Source of the DNA: Sycon ciliatum
Lineage: Eukaryota; Porifera; Calcarea; Leucosolenida; Sycettidae
Direction of reading: 5' to 3'
Assembly (NCBI RefSeq): GCF_964019385.1
Contig: NC_088653.1
Span: forward strand, 11,750,173-11,814,172
Length of the DNA stretch: 64,000 bases
Each line of letters opens with the position of its first letter. Positions within the stretch are counted from its first letter, which is position 1. The position numbers and the translations under genes are program-made. The notes beneath the pieces were generated by a model. The model saw only the letters and a program-made list of their open reading frames with translations, searched no databases and was not told the origin of the DNA. Below are positions 45,724 to 56,315 of the stretch, in pieces.

Positions 45724-46914
45724 TTAAGACAAACTCACATAATAAATACCATCGGTCCCTTGGTGATCGTCCTAAAGAGGTTCGACTGGATATCATTCAT
45801 ACTCACCAAAAGATGTGTAAGATTTTATTGTCATGGAGTGCCTTGTTTATCTCTCAGTATCAGTACCTCCAACCATAGCCTTGACCCTTTTATCCTCAGG
45901 ATCAGTGTAGTTGTTGGAACGAGGTGTCGGACTCAGCAATGTATTTGTTTACATTTTAATACATGTTTATTGTTCCTCCTTTGCTGTGTTGTTTTAGAAA
46001 ATCATTGGACTAACAGTTTGAAGTCATTGAACTACTTCCAAAAGTTGTGTCGACATCAACAGGATTACGATTTCAGTGCAATATGATGCTGGATGACCTT
46101 ATCACGATAACCCATGATTATAAACCATTATAAACACAGAATCAACAAAAACATCTGCGACACGCACCTGGCGCATGGCTACAATTCTCAAATAAATCTG
46201 ATCAAGGGTGGGGAAATCTGAAATATCTGAAAGGGAAGACAAATTTATGACAGAGTCATGAAATTCTGCAACAGCAACATGCACAGAAATGACCTCCGTA
46301 TAAAAAAAGTATCACCACCACTACTCGCGTGTTTCCCCGCAGAAGAACATGCATTATGCTAGTGCCATTTTCTGCAAGAAAAGGCTTGCACATCAATGCG
46401 TATAATACGGTATTGATATGATTAACTAAGAGTACATAAACCTCTTGATATGATGTGAAGGCCATCATTCTAGACCTTATTCGATAAACGTCACAATCAC
46501 GTGAACCGGGGTCCCGGGAACCAGGGAGTGGCAAAAGATCTGCGCTCAGTGCACAGTGGACTCTGTGTGCGAACATAGGAGTAGATAAATACCGTCTTTT
46601 ACTACTCTTTTGTACGAACTGGGCCTTTCTTGCCACTCGTTTCTCGTACGCGTGCCCTAGCTTATGACAAATCCCTGGAGGCGAGTCCAAAAATCAGGTT
46701 ATCGAATAAGGTCTATACATATAGGGCATTCCATTGATTGGTGACAGAAAAACAAAAGAAATTATAGCAATAAAAACTGCTTAATGGCAGTTTTCTAAAA
46801 AAAGTTATTGTGTTCTAGTCCATGGACCCCGTCTAAAAAGTAAGAAATTAACGAAATGTGATAGTTGAAAATTAAAATTTCACACAAAACCTCACAATAA
46901 TCACACACAGAATT

Positions 46915-48099
46915 ACACTTTTCGCCTCCGCAAAAGCGGTGGACACTTCTCATGTGTGACCATGGTGACCGCGGCCTAAGGGCCCGGTCCCACATGCACT
47001 TGAGAGTTGCGGATCCGCTGCAGCGCTAGCGGTGTCGCAACAGCGTGTATCACCATGGAAACTGCGAGTAGCGGAACTTCCGCCGTGGCGGAAAGTTCAA
47101 ATCCGCTACTCCAAAATATTTGGAGCGCATACTCTCCTGCGGAAGTTCCGCTCCTGCGACACTCCGACATAGTGAGCGATTTGTGTTGTTCGATTTTATT
47201 TTCGATCATGAAGTGGACAGTTTGACTTTAGTCAGAGCAGCTACGGCTATAGTAACTGTTGTACATGTATGTTGAAGTCAAGACTCGTTTGGCCAAGGGA
47301 TGAAGAGAGACACGGAGCGATAGGTGGATAGCCGAGAAGCTGAAACCGACGGCTGCGGCGTCGGCCAAAGACCAAATCCCGGACCTGTGAGCAGCCAAGC
47401 ATGGCCATAATGTAAAACCACGCAGGGGGACCACTGTGATGTAGGTCAAGCAAGAGCGATACATGTACCACTATTACCAGTATCTGTAGCAGTTATCATT
47501 GCCATTGGTTATCGTCGACGTGCTGCTCAACAAGTTCGTACTAGTATTCAGCAACAAAATGTCGCTGCGGTCTCCATTGCCTGTCGACAACGTCTCGCCA
47601 ATCGACCTCTAACTGTTACCCAACGGAAAATCCATTCTTTCAGATTACTAGTATAGTATACAGAACAAAGACTCAAAGTCAACAATACCGAACTCACGAC
47701 ATGTAACTAATGCTTGATACTCAACAAAAACAACGATTTGTCCAACACCTACATGTAGTATCTACATCAACAGTACATCAGATTCAGTGCTGCGTTGATG
47801 TGTCCACAAAGGACGAAACAGTTCTGTCCACGACACAGTACTGTGCTGACTGTACACCATCAGTAGATATACAGTCCGTGCACGCGTACTTCGAAGTGAA
47901 AGCATGCTTGAGTTGCAGGAGAGCTGCACTGAGCTTTTTTTGGAAGTCAGAGAGGCGCGCTCGCTTCGTTCGCCGTGCACGCGTGAACATGTGAGACCAC
48001 GCGATCGAGCATTTTGTCGCAGGAGAGGTGCGACACCACTCCCGCAAAACCTTGTCGCACCAGCGGATCCGCCACTGCACTGCATGTGGGACCGGGCCC
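46915..48099. mobile_element. Short TIR element with GGGCCCGGTCCCACATGCA ends
   Basis: Left end GGGCCCGGTCCCACATGCAC (46980) and right end complement (to 48099), with a second inner inverted word (GCGGATCCGC). A 60-bp fragment of a related element (CGCCTCCGCAAAAGCGG) precedes it. The interior has unrelated sequence and a degenerate hammerhead-like segment at 47790-47833. No transposase. Confidence 0.65.
47790..47833 (+). ncRNA. Degenerate hammerhead relic (H228-like)
   Basis: CTGCG, then TTGATGT in place of CTGATGA, a perfect stem II GTCC-ACAAA-GGAC, GAAA, CAGTTCTG and TC. The closing stem I strand is lost (CACG). Stem II and III match the variant unit at 62443-62486. Two core changes make cleavage unlikely. 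Confidence 0.6.
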
Positions 48100-49271
48100 T
48101 TAGGCCCCGGTCACACATGCACTTTTTTTGGCGGTTCCGCCAAAGCGTAACTTACGCTTCCGCCGTTGCCTCGGCAACGGCGGAGGCGTAAGTTAGTTAC
48201 GCTTTGGTGGAAAGTTTGGATTTCGCTACGCCAAAAAAATGCGAGCGGAGCCTCCGCTTTCGCGGATCCGCTTTGGCGGAACCTGCATGGTGATGGCTTT
48301 GGAGTTAGGTGTGCTACTTCTGCACTGAGTTCTGGTGTTGTTTGGTTGCTGTTTGGTATTCAGTTTTCATATTGTTCTTCTTTGCCAATGAACTGTACGT
48401 TCTGGAGATCTCGCAAACAATACTGCATCGTTATGAGTGGATAATTGATGAGGGAATCCGTCTCCCAATTGGCCCCGATCGCGGACGATCTCCAACTCTC
48501 TCCTTAGTAGAGTACTCTGCCACACCCTCACTGCAACTGCAGGCATCCACGCAGTCGCTGGTTCGATGATGGATCATGGAGGAGGCAACGACACCCTGCT
48601 ATAAAACTATTTGAATTTGATATTGATGTAAACTAAACTAATATTCAAATACACCCGTGCTGGGCCGCAGTGAATGTGCCCCAAATCCACGAGTGTACTT
48701 GACAGGAGACATTCAGCAGCCTGTCAGGGATCCACGATAGCTCTACTTGTACAAGCGAAGGTCGCTTCAACTCGGACAAGAAGGAGGCAACGACACCCTG
48801 CTATACAACTATTTTGAATTTGATATTGATGTAAACCAAACTATTATTCAAATACATGTACACCTGTACTGGGCCGCAGTGAATGCGCCCCAAATCGACG
48901 AGTGTACTTGACAGGAGACATTCAGCAGCCTGTCAGCGATCCACGATAGCTCTACTTGTACAAGCGAAGGTCGCTTCAACTCGGACAAGAACATCTAAAA
49001 TTTCATAGGACGTGCTGCATTTGCATTCTCTCCGCCAAAGCGGAGCGTTGAGGAGCACAGTAGTCTACATGTATGTGTGACCGTTGCATCGTGTGGTCCG
49101 CCAAAGCGGCTGCGGTAGTTCCGCTTTCCGCCTCCGCAAAAGCGGTGCAAGCTTTTCATGTGTGACCGCGGCCTAATGCAGGTTCCGCCAAAGCGGAGGC
49201 TCCGCTCGCATTTTTTGGCGTAGCGAAATCCAAACTTTCGGCCAAAAAAAGTGCATGTGTGACCGGGGCTA
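48100..49271. mobile_element. Short TIR element with CCCCGGTCACACATGCAC ends and nested insert
   Basis: Left CCCCGGTCACACATGCACTT and right complement (about 49250-49270). Inner palindromic GGCGGAACCTGCA / TGCAGGTTCCGCC at 48275-48290 and 49173-49185 once formed the centre and is split by an insert at 48290-49172. The insert holds two tandem ~195-bp units with GAGGCAACGACACCCTGCTA (48579 and 48784) and is homologous to 21693-22335 and 15986-16312. Confidence 0.62.
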
Positions 49272-49471
49272 AAAAACACAGCCTTTGGTCGTACCACTTC
49301 CAAAACCCCTCCTAGAGTCCTACGCCCCTATGACAGAGCAGTGGAGCTCGATCGCCACCAATTTATTTTGTCACCCTAGCTCGCTGCGGTGCTGAACGTG
49401 TGTGCTGTTGATTTCTAAGTTCTAGTTGGACCCCTGCGACAGGTCCTGTTCGTTTTGCTTAGCACTCTGGA

Positions 49472-50089
49472 ATGGATTGGTGCTGGTGGCGTGGGAAAAG
49501 CGAAACGCATTCCGTCCTGTGTGCAATCGCCATCCTGCTGTTGCCAGTTTGTTCGGCCGTTTCTCTGCCATTCTCCGAGCCAAGAGTACTCACTCGTGAT
49601 GGCTTAGGCGAACAAACACCGCTGTTCCCAGCAGCCGGGCAGCAGCAGTGGCAAAACGAGGAGCTGGAGCTGGATCGCCATGTGAGGCAGACTAGCACCG
49701 CGGTATGCAAGCCCCAGGTGACCGGGATCCGGTTCGTCCAACAGGGCGCCGTGCCGGCCATCTCGACAGAGGAGGATGGCGCGGTTACCGTGGCAACGTT
49801 CAAGGATTCGGAACCTCGCACGGGTGTGTTGCTGGAACTGTTTGGGCTGTGTCTGGACGACGTGTACTCCATTGTATTCCCGCGACCGGAGGGCGAGACG
49901 TGTGCGAACCGGTTTGGGCCCTACTACCTCGACCCTGCCCGGGACCAGAACTCGACGGTGCAGCGCACGTTTCGACTGGACCTGGTCGACGGGCGTGAAC
50001 CGGACTACAACGAGGTGTATCATCTTTGCACTGGCTACGAAGGTGACGACGCCGTGGATGGCTTGCTGCGCCAGGGAGATCTTGTTAAG
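49472..50089 (+). CDS. First exon of a secreted/membrane protein, CNNM-like extracellular region
   Basis: 206 codons ending at a strong donor (AAG|GTATGC, 50089/50090) in phase 0. Start ATG at 49472 precedes a hydrophobic segment VLCAIAILLLPVCSAV, a likely signal peptide (about residues 15-30). Then come a variable linker and a beta-rich region with GVLLELFGLCLDDVYSIVF, a Cys, TFRLDLVDG and a YHLC motif. This order (variable loop, L-x-L-F-G, ...V-F-x-x-P-x-x-x-x-C, ...Y-x-L-C) resembles the N-terminal extracellular part of CNNM metal-transport mediators; that call is tentative. A second, inverted copy lies at 52107-52585. It is the only convincing host gene in the window. Confidence 0.6.
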
Positions 50090-50335
50090 GTATGCCCCAT
50101 AGGCATTTAAGAACAAAGGACCATAGGTTTACAAGTTAACCGTAGTTGTCCAACACTGGCAATTATAAGCTTGACATTGATGAGGCATGACGTGCAACAG
50201 TCGACACAACAATAACCCTTTGGTCCTTTCTTCTTAATTTTATTCCTTGGTTCTCCACCCGAGTTTAATCCATAGGCATTTGGCGTTTCATTCACCCCTT
50301 GTCTCCTAGTATTTGATATGCAGCTGATAATTTAG
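50090..50335 (+). other. Presumed intron start of the CNNM-like gene
   Basis: Begins with the donor GTATGC at 50090; contains stops in all frames. The next exon is not visible before the gap. Confidence 0.45.
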
Positions 50336-51500
50336 TCAGGGGTAAATGCAGTTGGATCCCGGGACGGATACCCTCATGCCGTCAATGCCTTTTATGCATC
50401 TTGTTCTCGCGTACTTTAAAGGGGAAGTTAAGGCAAAAATCAAAATTTCACCAGTTGTAGTCTTCGGGGTGCTGAGTCGAATGGTCTTGGTCCGAGAAAG
50501 CTGAGACGCTCCCTTCCTACTTGAATCCCAATCGAACTCGCGCACTTCCACCGAAACTGGGTGACCGCGCCCTACGAGATGGGGATTTGTATGCAAAATG
50601 TCACTAAAAGCGCCATTTCGTTCTTATAAAAGCACGGATGACCGCGATTGGCCCATATGTTGTAGTCTTTTGGACGCTGAGTCGACTGGTTTTGGTCCGA
50701 AAAGGCTGCGATGCAGCGTTCCTCCTTTATTCCCAATCGAACATGGTTGAAGAAGCGGTCACGTGCTCCTGGGTGCCAAAATCACCTGGTCACCACGCCA
50801 GCAGGCGACAACTTTCACACCAAGGTTCAACTCGAGGTCAACTCGAGTGACAGGACTGCACCCAAAAAAGGTCAAAACAGGCTGTAAGTTGTACCCTGCA
50901 GGCACGGTGACCAGGTGACTGGCGTACGCAGGAGCACGTGACCGCTTGTTCTACCATGTTCGATTGGGAATTAGGGGCGAACGCTGCATCGCAGCCTTTT
51001 CGGACCAAAACCAGTCGACTCAGCGACCAAAAGACTATAACATATGGGCCAATCGCGGTGATCCGTGCTTTTATAAGAACGAAATGGCCCTTTTAGTGAC
51101 ATTTTGCATACAAATCCCCATCTAGTAGGGCGCAGTCACCCAGTTTCGGTGGAAGTGCGCGAGTTCGATTGGGATTCAAGTAGGAAGGGAGCGTCTCAGC
51201 TTTCTCGGACCAAGACCATTCGACTCAGCACCCTGAAGACTACAACTGGTGAAATTTTAATTTTTGCCTTAACTTCCCCTTTAATGCTGAGGTGAAGTGA
51301 GCCCATAAGCGTTGTCAAAACTTGTTATTTCAAAGTCCACCCAGAGTCTGGGGATTTCAGGGGGTGTCGGCCGTTGGGCGGTTCAATAGCCAATTGAGTC
51401 CTATTTCCAAGATTCTTTCGGGTCTCTCCCCTCTCCCCTCTCCCCCTCTCCTAGAGAGACCCACATGATTAGTTGTCATGGTTTTGGCAGTGAGCAAATA
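50336..51500. repeat. Second copy of the 36775-37045 repeat, split by a TTAA element
   Basis: 50336-50415 and 51285-51500 together match 36775-37045; the inserted element is 50420-51280. Confidence 0.75.
50420..51280. mobile_element. 861-bp TTAA-type (piggyBac-like) non-autonomous element, copy 2
   Basis: Same ends (AGGGGAAGTTAAGG) and length as copy 1 at 9253, flanked by TTAA at 50416-50419 and 51281-51284. The host repeat without the insert is present at 36.8 kb. Confidence 0.85.
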
Positions 51501-51533
51501 CAAGTGCAAGTGTGCGAGTGCACGTGTGTGAGA

Positions 51534-51534
<1 letters not shown>

Positions 51535-51574
<40 letters not shown>

Positions 51575-51607
51575 TGTATTTTTATTTTCGAATGAGTTCG
51601 CATTAAA

Positions 51608-51641
<34 letters not shown>

Positions 51642-51668
51642 CCTCCCTCCCTCCCTCCCTCCCTCCCT

Positions 51669-51724
<56 letters not shown>

Positions 51725-51735
51725 CTTTCTCTGTC
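51535..51735. repeat. (GA)n, (CT)n and (CCCT)n microsatellites
   Basis: AG run at about 51536-51571, then CT and CCCT runs 51610-51725. Open frames across them are artefacts. Confidence 0.9.
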
Positions 51736-51906
51736 TCTCTCTCCTTCCCCCCCGCACACCCTTATGGTTGTTTATATCCACTCTTGACATGCCTCTACAA
51801 GTAATTTGTCTTCTCCCATTCTCTGCACAACGCTCATCTAGGTGAAGTTCTTGGTCACCTCTAGCATTCTGCCCATATGGGCGTCCGGTCTGCTGGTTTT
51901 CTTATT

Positions 51907-52106
51907 NNNNNNNNNNNNNNNNNNNNNNNNNNNNNNNNNNNNNNNNNNNNNNNNNNNNNNNNNNNNNNNNNNNNNNNNNNNNNNNNNNNNNNNNNNNNNN
52001 NNNNNNNNNNNNNNNNNNNNNNNNNNNNNNNNNNNNNNNNNNNNNNNNNNNNNNNNNNNNNNNNNNNNNNNNNNNNNNNNNNNNNNNNNNNNNNNNNNNN
52101 NNNNNN
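51907..52106. other. Assembly gap of 200 N
   Basis: Exactly 200 undetermined bases, a conventional placeholder length, so true distance and order across it are uncertain. Confidence 0.95.
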
Positions 52107-52585
52107 TTCTGGTCCCGGGCAGGGTCGGGGTAGTAGGGCCCAAACCGGCTCGCACACGTCTTGCTCTCCGGTCGCGGGAATACAATGGAGTCCACGTCGT
52201 CCAGACACAGCCCAAACAGTTCCAGCAACACACCCGTGCGAGGTTCCGAGTCCTTGAACGTTGCCACGGTAACCGCGCCATCCTCCTCCGTCGAGATGGC
52301 CGGCACGCCGCCCTGTTGGACGAACCGGATCACGGTCACCTGGGGCTTGCATACCGCGGTGCTAGTCTGCCTCACATGGCGATCCAGCTCCAGCTCCTCG
52401 TTTTGCCCCTGCTGCTGCCCGGCTGCTGGGGACAGCGGTGTTTGTTCGCCTAAGCCATCACGAGTGAGTACTCCTGGCTCGGGTAATGCCATAGGAATGG
52501 CCGAACAAACTGCCAACAGCAGAATGGCGATTGCACACAGGACAGAAAGCATTTCGCTTTTCCCCCGCCACCAGCACAAATCCAT
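52107..52585 (-). CDS. Second copy of the CNNM-like first exon (truncated by the gap)
   Basis: Minus-strand frame from ATG at 52585, about 92% identical at protein level to the exon at 49472 (same signal-peptide region, GVLLELFGLCLDDVDSIVF, FGPYY), running into the gap. The 5' flank (52586-52757) also matches 49300-49471 in inverted orientation. The two copies face each other across the gap. This may be a real inverted duplication, two alleles, or a scaffold join error. Confidence 0.6.
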
Positions 52586-52998
52586 TCCAGAGTGCTAAGC
52601 AAAACGAACAGGACCTGTCGCAGGGGTCCAACTAGAACTTAGAAGTCAACAGCACACACGTTCAGCACCGCAGCGAGCTAGGGTGAAAAAATAAATTGGT
52701 GGAGATCGAGCTCCACTGCTCTGTCACAGGGGCGTAGGAGGGGTTTTGGAAGTGGTACGACCGAAGGTCGGCGCGGCCAAAGGCCGTCCTACGTGTAGGC
52801 TACCGTAGTCTACACGTAGGTCTACACGAAGATCTACATTGTACCATGTCGTCATGGTCCAGGCACTGCCACTACTTGGCACTAGCAATAGCATGCCTGT
52901 AGTACTGCCAGTACTGCACTAGGCAGTCTGGTTACACTTACAGTACTTCGCTTTATTTTACTTCACCAGAACTAAGCACAGGCAAAATCTGACTTCTC

Positions 52999-53350
52999 AT
53001 GCTCACTGGGCGTATTGCCGCAGTCTGTCTGCATGCTGTCAGTTCTGTGACGAGCTGTCTTTACTTCGCTGCCTCGGTCTCGCCTGTCAGTCTCCTGGAC
53101 TCGGTCTTGGTGACTCGGGTCCAGTCCTGGCAGCAACAGCGTACCGCCCTACCACTATGGAATTGCCTTCCACCCAAGATTACCGCTATAGATTTTGTTT
53201 CAGAATTTCGGACTCGCGTTCATTATAAACAGCATATATTTGCCTGCACAATTCGCTTCACTAGTATATAAATCAAGGATCATTTTCAAATTTAGGAGAT
53301 CCCCCCGATAGGCTATGCCTTTGGGAAATCCTTTAAATAAAAAATACAAT
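52999..53350 (+). pseudogene. Possible LINE 3' end relic
   Basis: LWNCLPPKITAIDFVSEFRTRV resembles the LINE C-terminal WN-LP-x-I...F-x-x-L motif. It is followed by AAATAAAAAATACAATACAA, a LINE-like tail. Short and without palm motifs. Confidence 0.35.
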
Positions 53351-53356
53351 ACAAAT

Positions 53357-53735
53357 ATAATAGCAATAAAGAGAACAAATTCTGCAGTCATCGCCACACT
53401 ACAACGAAGTCATGAAAGTTTACCAGAATTAAATTTCTTGTCACATTCATCAGTGGAAAGTCGTGACTGAAGAGTAACCATGCTGAACAATGATTAAATA
53501 TACATTCAATGATGTGTTACGAGAACAAAATACAGTGCCAAAATAGAATGAGGGAAGGTTTGTTCTCGTACCACATCATTGAATGTATATTTAATCATTG
53601 TTCTGCATGGTTACTCTTCAGTCACGACTTTCCACTGATGAATGTGACAAGAAAATTAATTCTGGTTAACTTTCATGACTTCGTTGTAGTGTGGCGATGA
53701 CTGCAGAATTTGTTCTCTTTATTGCTATTATAAAA
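53357..53735. mobile_element. Foldback element with ~170-bp arms
   Basis: ATAGCAATAAAGAGAACAAA... on the left and its complement on the right, with AACAATGATTAAATATACAT / ATGTATATTTAATCATTGTT close to the centre and a ~30-bp spacer (53533-53561). Arms are near-identical, differing by a few indels. Small non-coding foldback. Confidence 0.75.
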
Positions 53736-53737
53736 TT

Positions 53738-54120
53738 GTTGTCTCCACGTCGATTATTTACAATACAAATACCGGTACAATACCATGCCTACTCTACTGA
53801 CTGTGCTTCCCAAGTGGTTGTCTACATCGCAGTAGTGCATACAATACGTCATGTACATAATGGTGTGGAGCGTCCCCCAGACGATACGGCTGTCTGCTTT
53901 GGGAAAGGATAGCTGATCTGAGCTGGAATACTTGACGCGGTGTTTGAATGAAGCGCATTTTGTCTCCTGTGGCTGTGCTGGAGCGCTCCACGGCACCAAC
54001 AACTGCCACTAACTAGTTACTTGACGTGGCATGCGTCTAGGCCATGACATGGTTACATGCAAAATTAATGATAATAACCGCTTTAGTGTGTTTACACCTC
54101 TAGCTCTGCGATCTGCAGTG
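53738..54120. other. No recognisable feature
   Basis: Unique sequence between the foldback element and the SINE; the 82-codon minus frame (54002-53754) has no recognised motif. Confidence 0.4.
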
Positions 54121-54131
54121 TGCATTGTGAA

Positions 54132-54450
54132 AAAAAAATTCACGGTTCGCGTGAGACTCGGCCAAAGGCCCAGTTTTCCGCATCCGCAGGAACGCCACCA
54201 CCCTCTTGGATCAAGGCGCAGATGCAGCTCCTAAGCGGTGGGAGGTGAGTAGATCAGACCCACCACAAAGTGGTCAAAGACCGAAATCCCATTCACTGCA
54301 TCCATGTTTCCCTCGTGCCAGGCCACGAGTTCCCAATTAACTGTGGGTTGCAGCACGGCTGGAAAAAAATCCTTCCGCTTCCAAGCAGGACTTGAACCTG
54401 GTACCCTCTGTTTCTCAATCATGGTCTTAGACCATCCCACTATGCCTGCA
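54132..54450 (-). mobile_element. tRNA-derived SINE, copy 2 (full length)
   Basis: Flanked by an 11-bp target duplication TGCATTGTGAA (54121-54131, 54451-54461). The minus-strand head resembles a tRNA: A-box-like TAGTGGGATGGTC (54430-54442) and B box GGTTCAAGTCC (54388-54398). The body and the 3' tail CGCGAACCGTGAATTTTTTT are shared with 26790-27064. Transcription by RNA polymerase III is expected from the boxes; mobilisation would need a LINE. Confidence 0.82.
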
Positions 54451-54471
54451 TGCATTGTGAACATACATTAA

Positions 54472-55438
54472 AGGGGAAGTGCAGCGATTTTTCGAGTAGG
54501 GTCCAGAAGAAAGACAATTTGATATCGGTTCGAGTGGCATATCTCTCGCTTTCATACGATAAGCCAAACTTGCCAAATCGCCAATTGTATGCTCACGTTG
54601 CTATAGCGACCAGAGCAGTGATGACGTATGAAAGGCTTAGCTCCTCCACAGAGAAGGTCGATCACTGCATAAATTGGTCATTTTTCAATTGTCTTATTGT
54701 ATTCACGATGTGAAAGAAGTGCTGTGTTCAATGCTGTTAGTGCCGTGAACTATCGCCCTTCTCATGCATTTCCCTAGGCTGACTGTGCCTAGGAAATGGT
54801 TTCCTCCAGGACAAGATGCTTGGAATTCGCCATCTCTCCTGAGACATTTTCAGCAAACTTTCAAACCTACGACATTATTTCATTCGTCAATCTCCACCAC
54901 CCGTCGTCTCACCTGGCTTCAGAAGATGTTACGAGAGATAGGAGAGTCGCCAGGAAGCATCTCATTCATCTTCAGGAAGTGGAAAGAGCAAACGGCATGG
55001 TCCTTGGTTGGGGGAAATGCTGAACGTCTTATTTGTCCCAACCAAGATTTCAGCATTTTGTTCGTCACTATTTTCGCTTGTCTGCTGGTGTCTCCGGACT
55101 CCAGCTTTCTCCTGTCGGTGTCACGTCCCAGTGCACAACCGAGAGGACTACTAACAAACAGTTCACTGCACTAACAGCATTGAACACAGCCCTTCTTTCA
55201 CTTCGTGAATACAATAAACCAATTGAAAATGACCAAATTCTGCGGTGATCGACCTTCTCTGTGGTGGAGCTAAGCCTTTCGTACGTCATCACTGCGCTGG
55301 TTGCTATGGCAACGTGAGTATACAATTGGCGATTTGGCAAGTTTGGCTTATCGTATGAAAGCGAGAGATATGCCATTCGAACCGATATCAAATTGTCTTT
55401 CTTCTGGACCATACTCGAAAAATCGATGCACTTCCCCT
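54472..55438. mobile_element. 967-bp TTAA-type non-autonomous element, second family
   Basis: Ends AGGGGAAGTGCAGCGATTTT and complement, with about 270-bp inverted arms; flanked by TTAA at 54468-54471 and 55439-55442. It shares only AGGGGAAGT with the 861-bp family. Interior frames (54764-55174) are not recognised. Confidence 0.8.
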
Positions 55439-55585
55439 TTAAATTTTTTCGAGGAAGAAAAAGGACCAGTGAAGTACAAGTACGAATTAAGCGGGATTCA
55501 CAGAAGCTTTTCGCGATGCGACAGACGCGAAACCGGGAAAACCTCAAATCGCAGCCATGTCGCAGATTGAGTATATATACTCAAT

Positions 55586-55631
55586 CTGCGGACAGCATGC
55601 TGTTTCGTTCTTTTTGAACTCATCAGCGCAG
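55586..55631 (-). ncRNA. Type I hammerhead ribozyme, H228 array 1 unit 1
   Basis: Minus strand: CUGCG, CUGAUGA, stem II GUUC-AAAAA-GAAC, GAAA, stem III CAG-CAUG-CUG, UC cleavage site, CGCAG. Stem I CUGCG/CGCAG is perfect, stem III has four pairs including A15.1-U16.1. Cleavage is predicted after the C of GUC, between 55591 and 55590. Confidence 0.92.
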
Positions 55632-55652
55632 CACAGAGAAAATGAGGCCGAA

Positions 55653-55687
55653 CCTGATAGCAATGGAAATAAAAATTTCCAATCAGG
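55653..55687. other. Interrupted hairpin conserved in each H228 unit
   Basis: CCTGAT (55653-55658) pairs with ATCAGG (55682-55687) and TGGAAAT (55664-55670) with ATTTCCA (55675-55681), with a 5-nt bulge and AAAA loop. Present in every unit of both arrays, so it is probably an RNA structural element. Confidence 0.75.
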
Positions 55688-55813
55688 CCCGAACGTACCT
55701 TGCCAGAGTGCTCAAACTGACAAGTCAGTGAGCTCTGCATAACGCAAACAGCAAAGGCACTACCCCACGCAAGAGTGCTCAACTGCTACAAGAGCAGGAG
55801 CGAAATACTCAAT

Positions 55814-55859
55814 CTGCGGACAGCATGCTGTTTCGTTCTTTTTGAACTCATCAGCGCAG
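55814..55859 (-). ncRNA. Type I hammerhead ribozyme, H228 array 1 unit 2
   Basis: Identical to unit 1, displaced by 228 bp. Confidence 0.92.
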
Positions 55860-56041
55860 CACAGAGAAAATGAGGCCGAACCTGATAGCAATGGAAATAA
55901 AAATTTCCAATCAGGCCCGAACGTACCTTGCCAGAGTGCTCAAACTGACAAGTCAGTGAGCTCTGCATAACGCAAACAGCAAAGGCACTACCCCACGCAA
56001 GAGTGCTCAACTGCTACAAGAGCAGGAGCGAAATACTCAAT

Positions 56042-56087
56042 CTGCGGACAGCATGCTGTTTCGTTCTTTTTCAACTCATCAGCGCAG
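56042..56087 (-). ncRNA. Type I hammerhead ribozyme, H228 array 1 unit 3
   Basis: As unit 1 except for one base in stem II (GUUG against GAAC), which opens the loop-closing pair; the core is unchanged. Confidence 0.88.
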
Positions 56088-56269
56088 CACAGAGAAAATG
56101 AGGCCGAACCTGATAGCAATGGAAATAAAAATTTCCAATCAGGCCCGAACGTACCTTGCCAGAGTGCTCAAACTGACAAGTCAGTGAGCTCTGCATAACG
56201 CAAACAGCAAAGGCACTACCCCACGCAAGAGTGCTCAACTGCTACAAGAGCAGGAGCGAAATACTCAAT

Positions 56270-56315
56270 CTGCGGACAGCATGCTGTTTCGTTCTTTTTG
56301 AACTCATCAGCGCAG
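56270..56315 (-). ncRNA. Type I hammerhead ribozyme, H228 array 1 unit 4 (partial unit)
   Basis: Complete core in a unit that is cut off at about 56323, just beyond the ribozyme. Confidence 0.9.

Larger units (their letters stand above)
39841..46914. repeat. Repeat copy L (about 2.5 kb without inserts), inverted paralogue of 58908-61678
   Basis: Colinear with the complement of 59165-61678 once three inserts are removed: the LINE 40582-42468, a copy-specific segment about 42917-45040, and the H477 copy 45170-45723. Ends share words such as TTATTGTGTTC in inverted orientation, suggesting decayed terminal repeats of a DNA element. Open frames (39883-40170, 40382-40570, 43118-43330) are not recognised. 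Confidence 0.7.

Noticed and set aside
51465..51845. Ser/Leu- and Arg/Glu-rich open frames
   Set aside because: Produced by (CT)n/(GA)n and CCCT repeats.
54373..54447. Functional tRNA gene
   Set aside because: A/B boxes are present but a full cloverleaf is not evident, and the sequence continues into a shared body and tail with flanking target duplications, so it is a SINE head.
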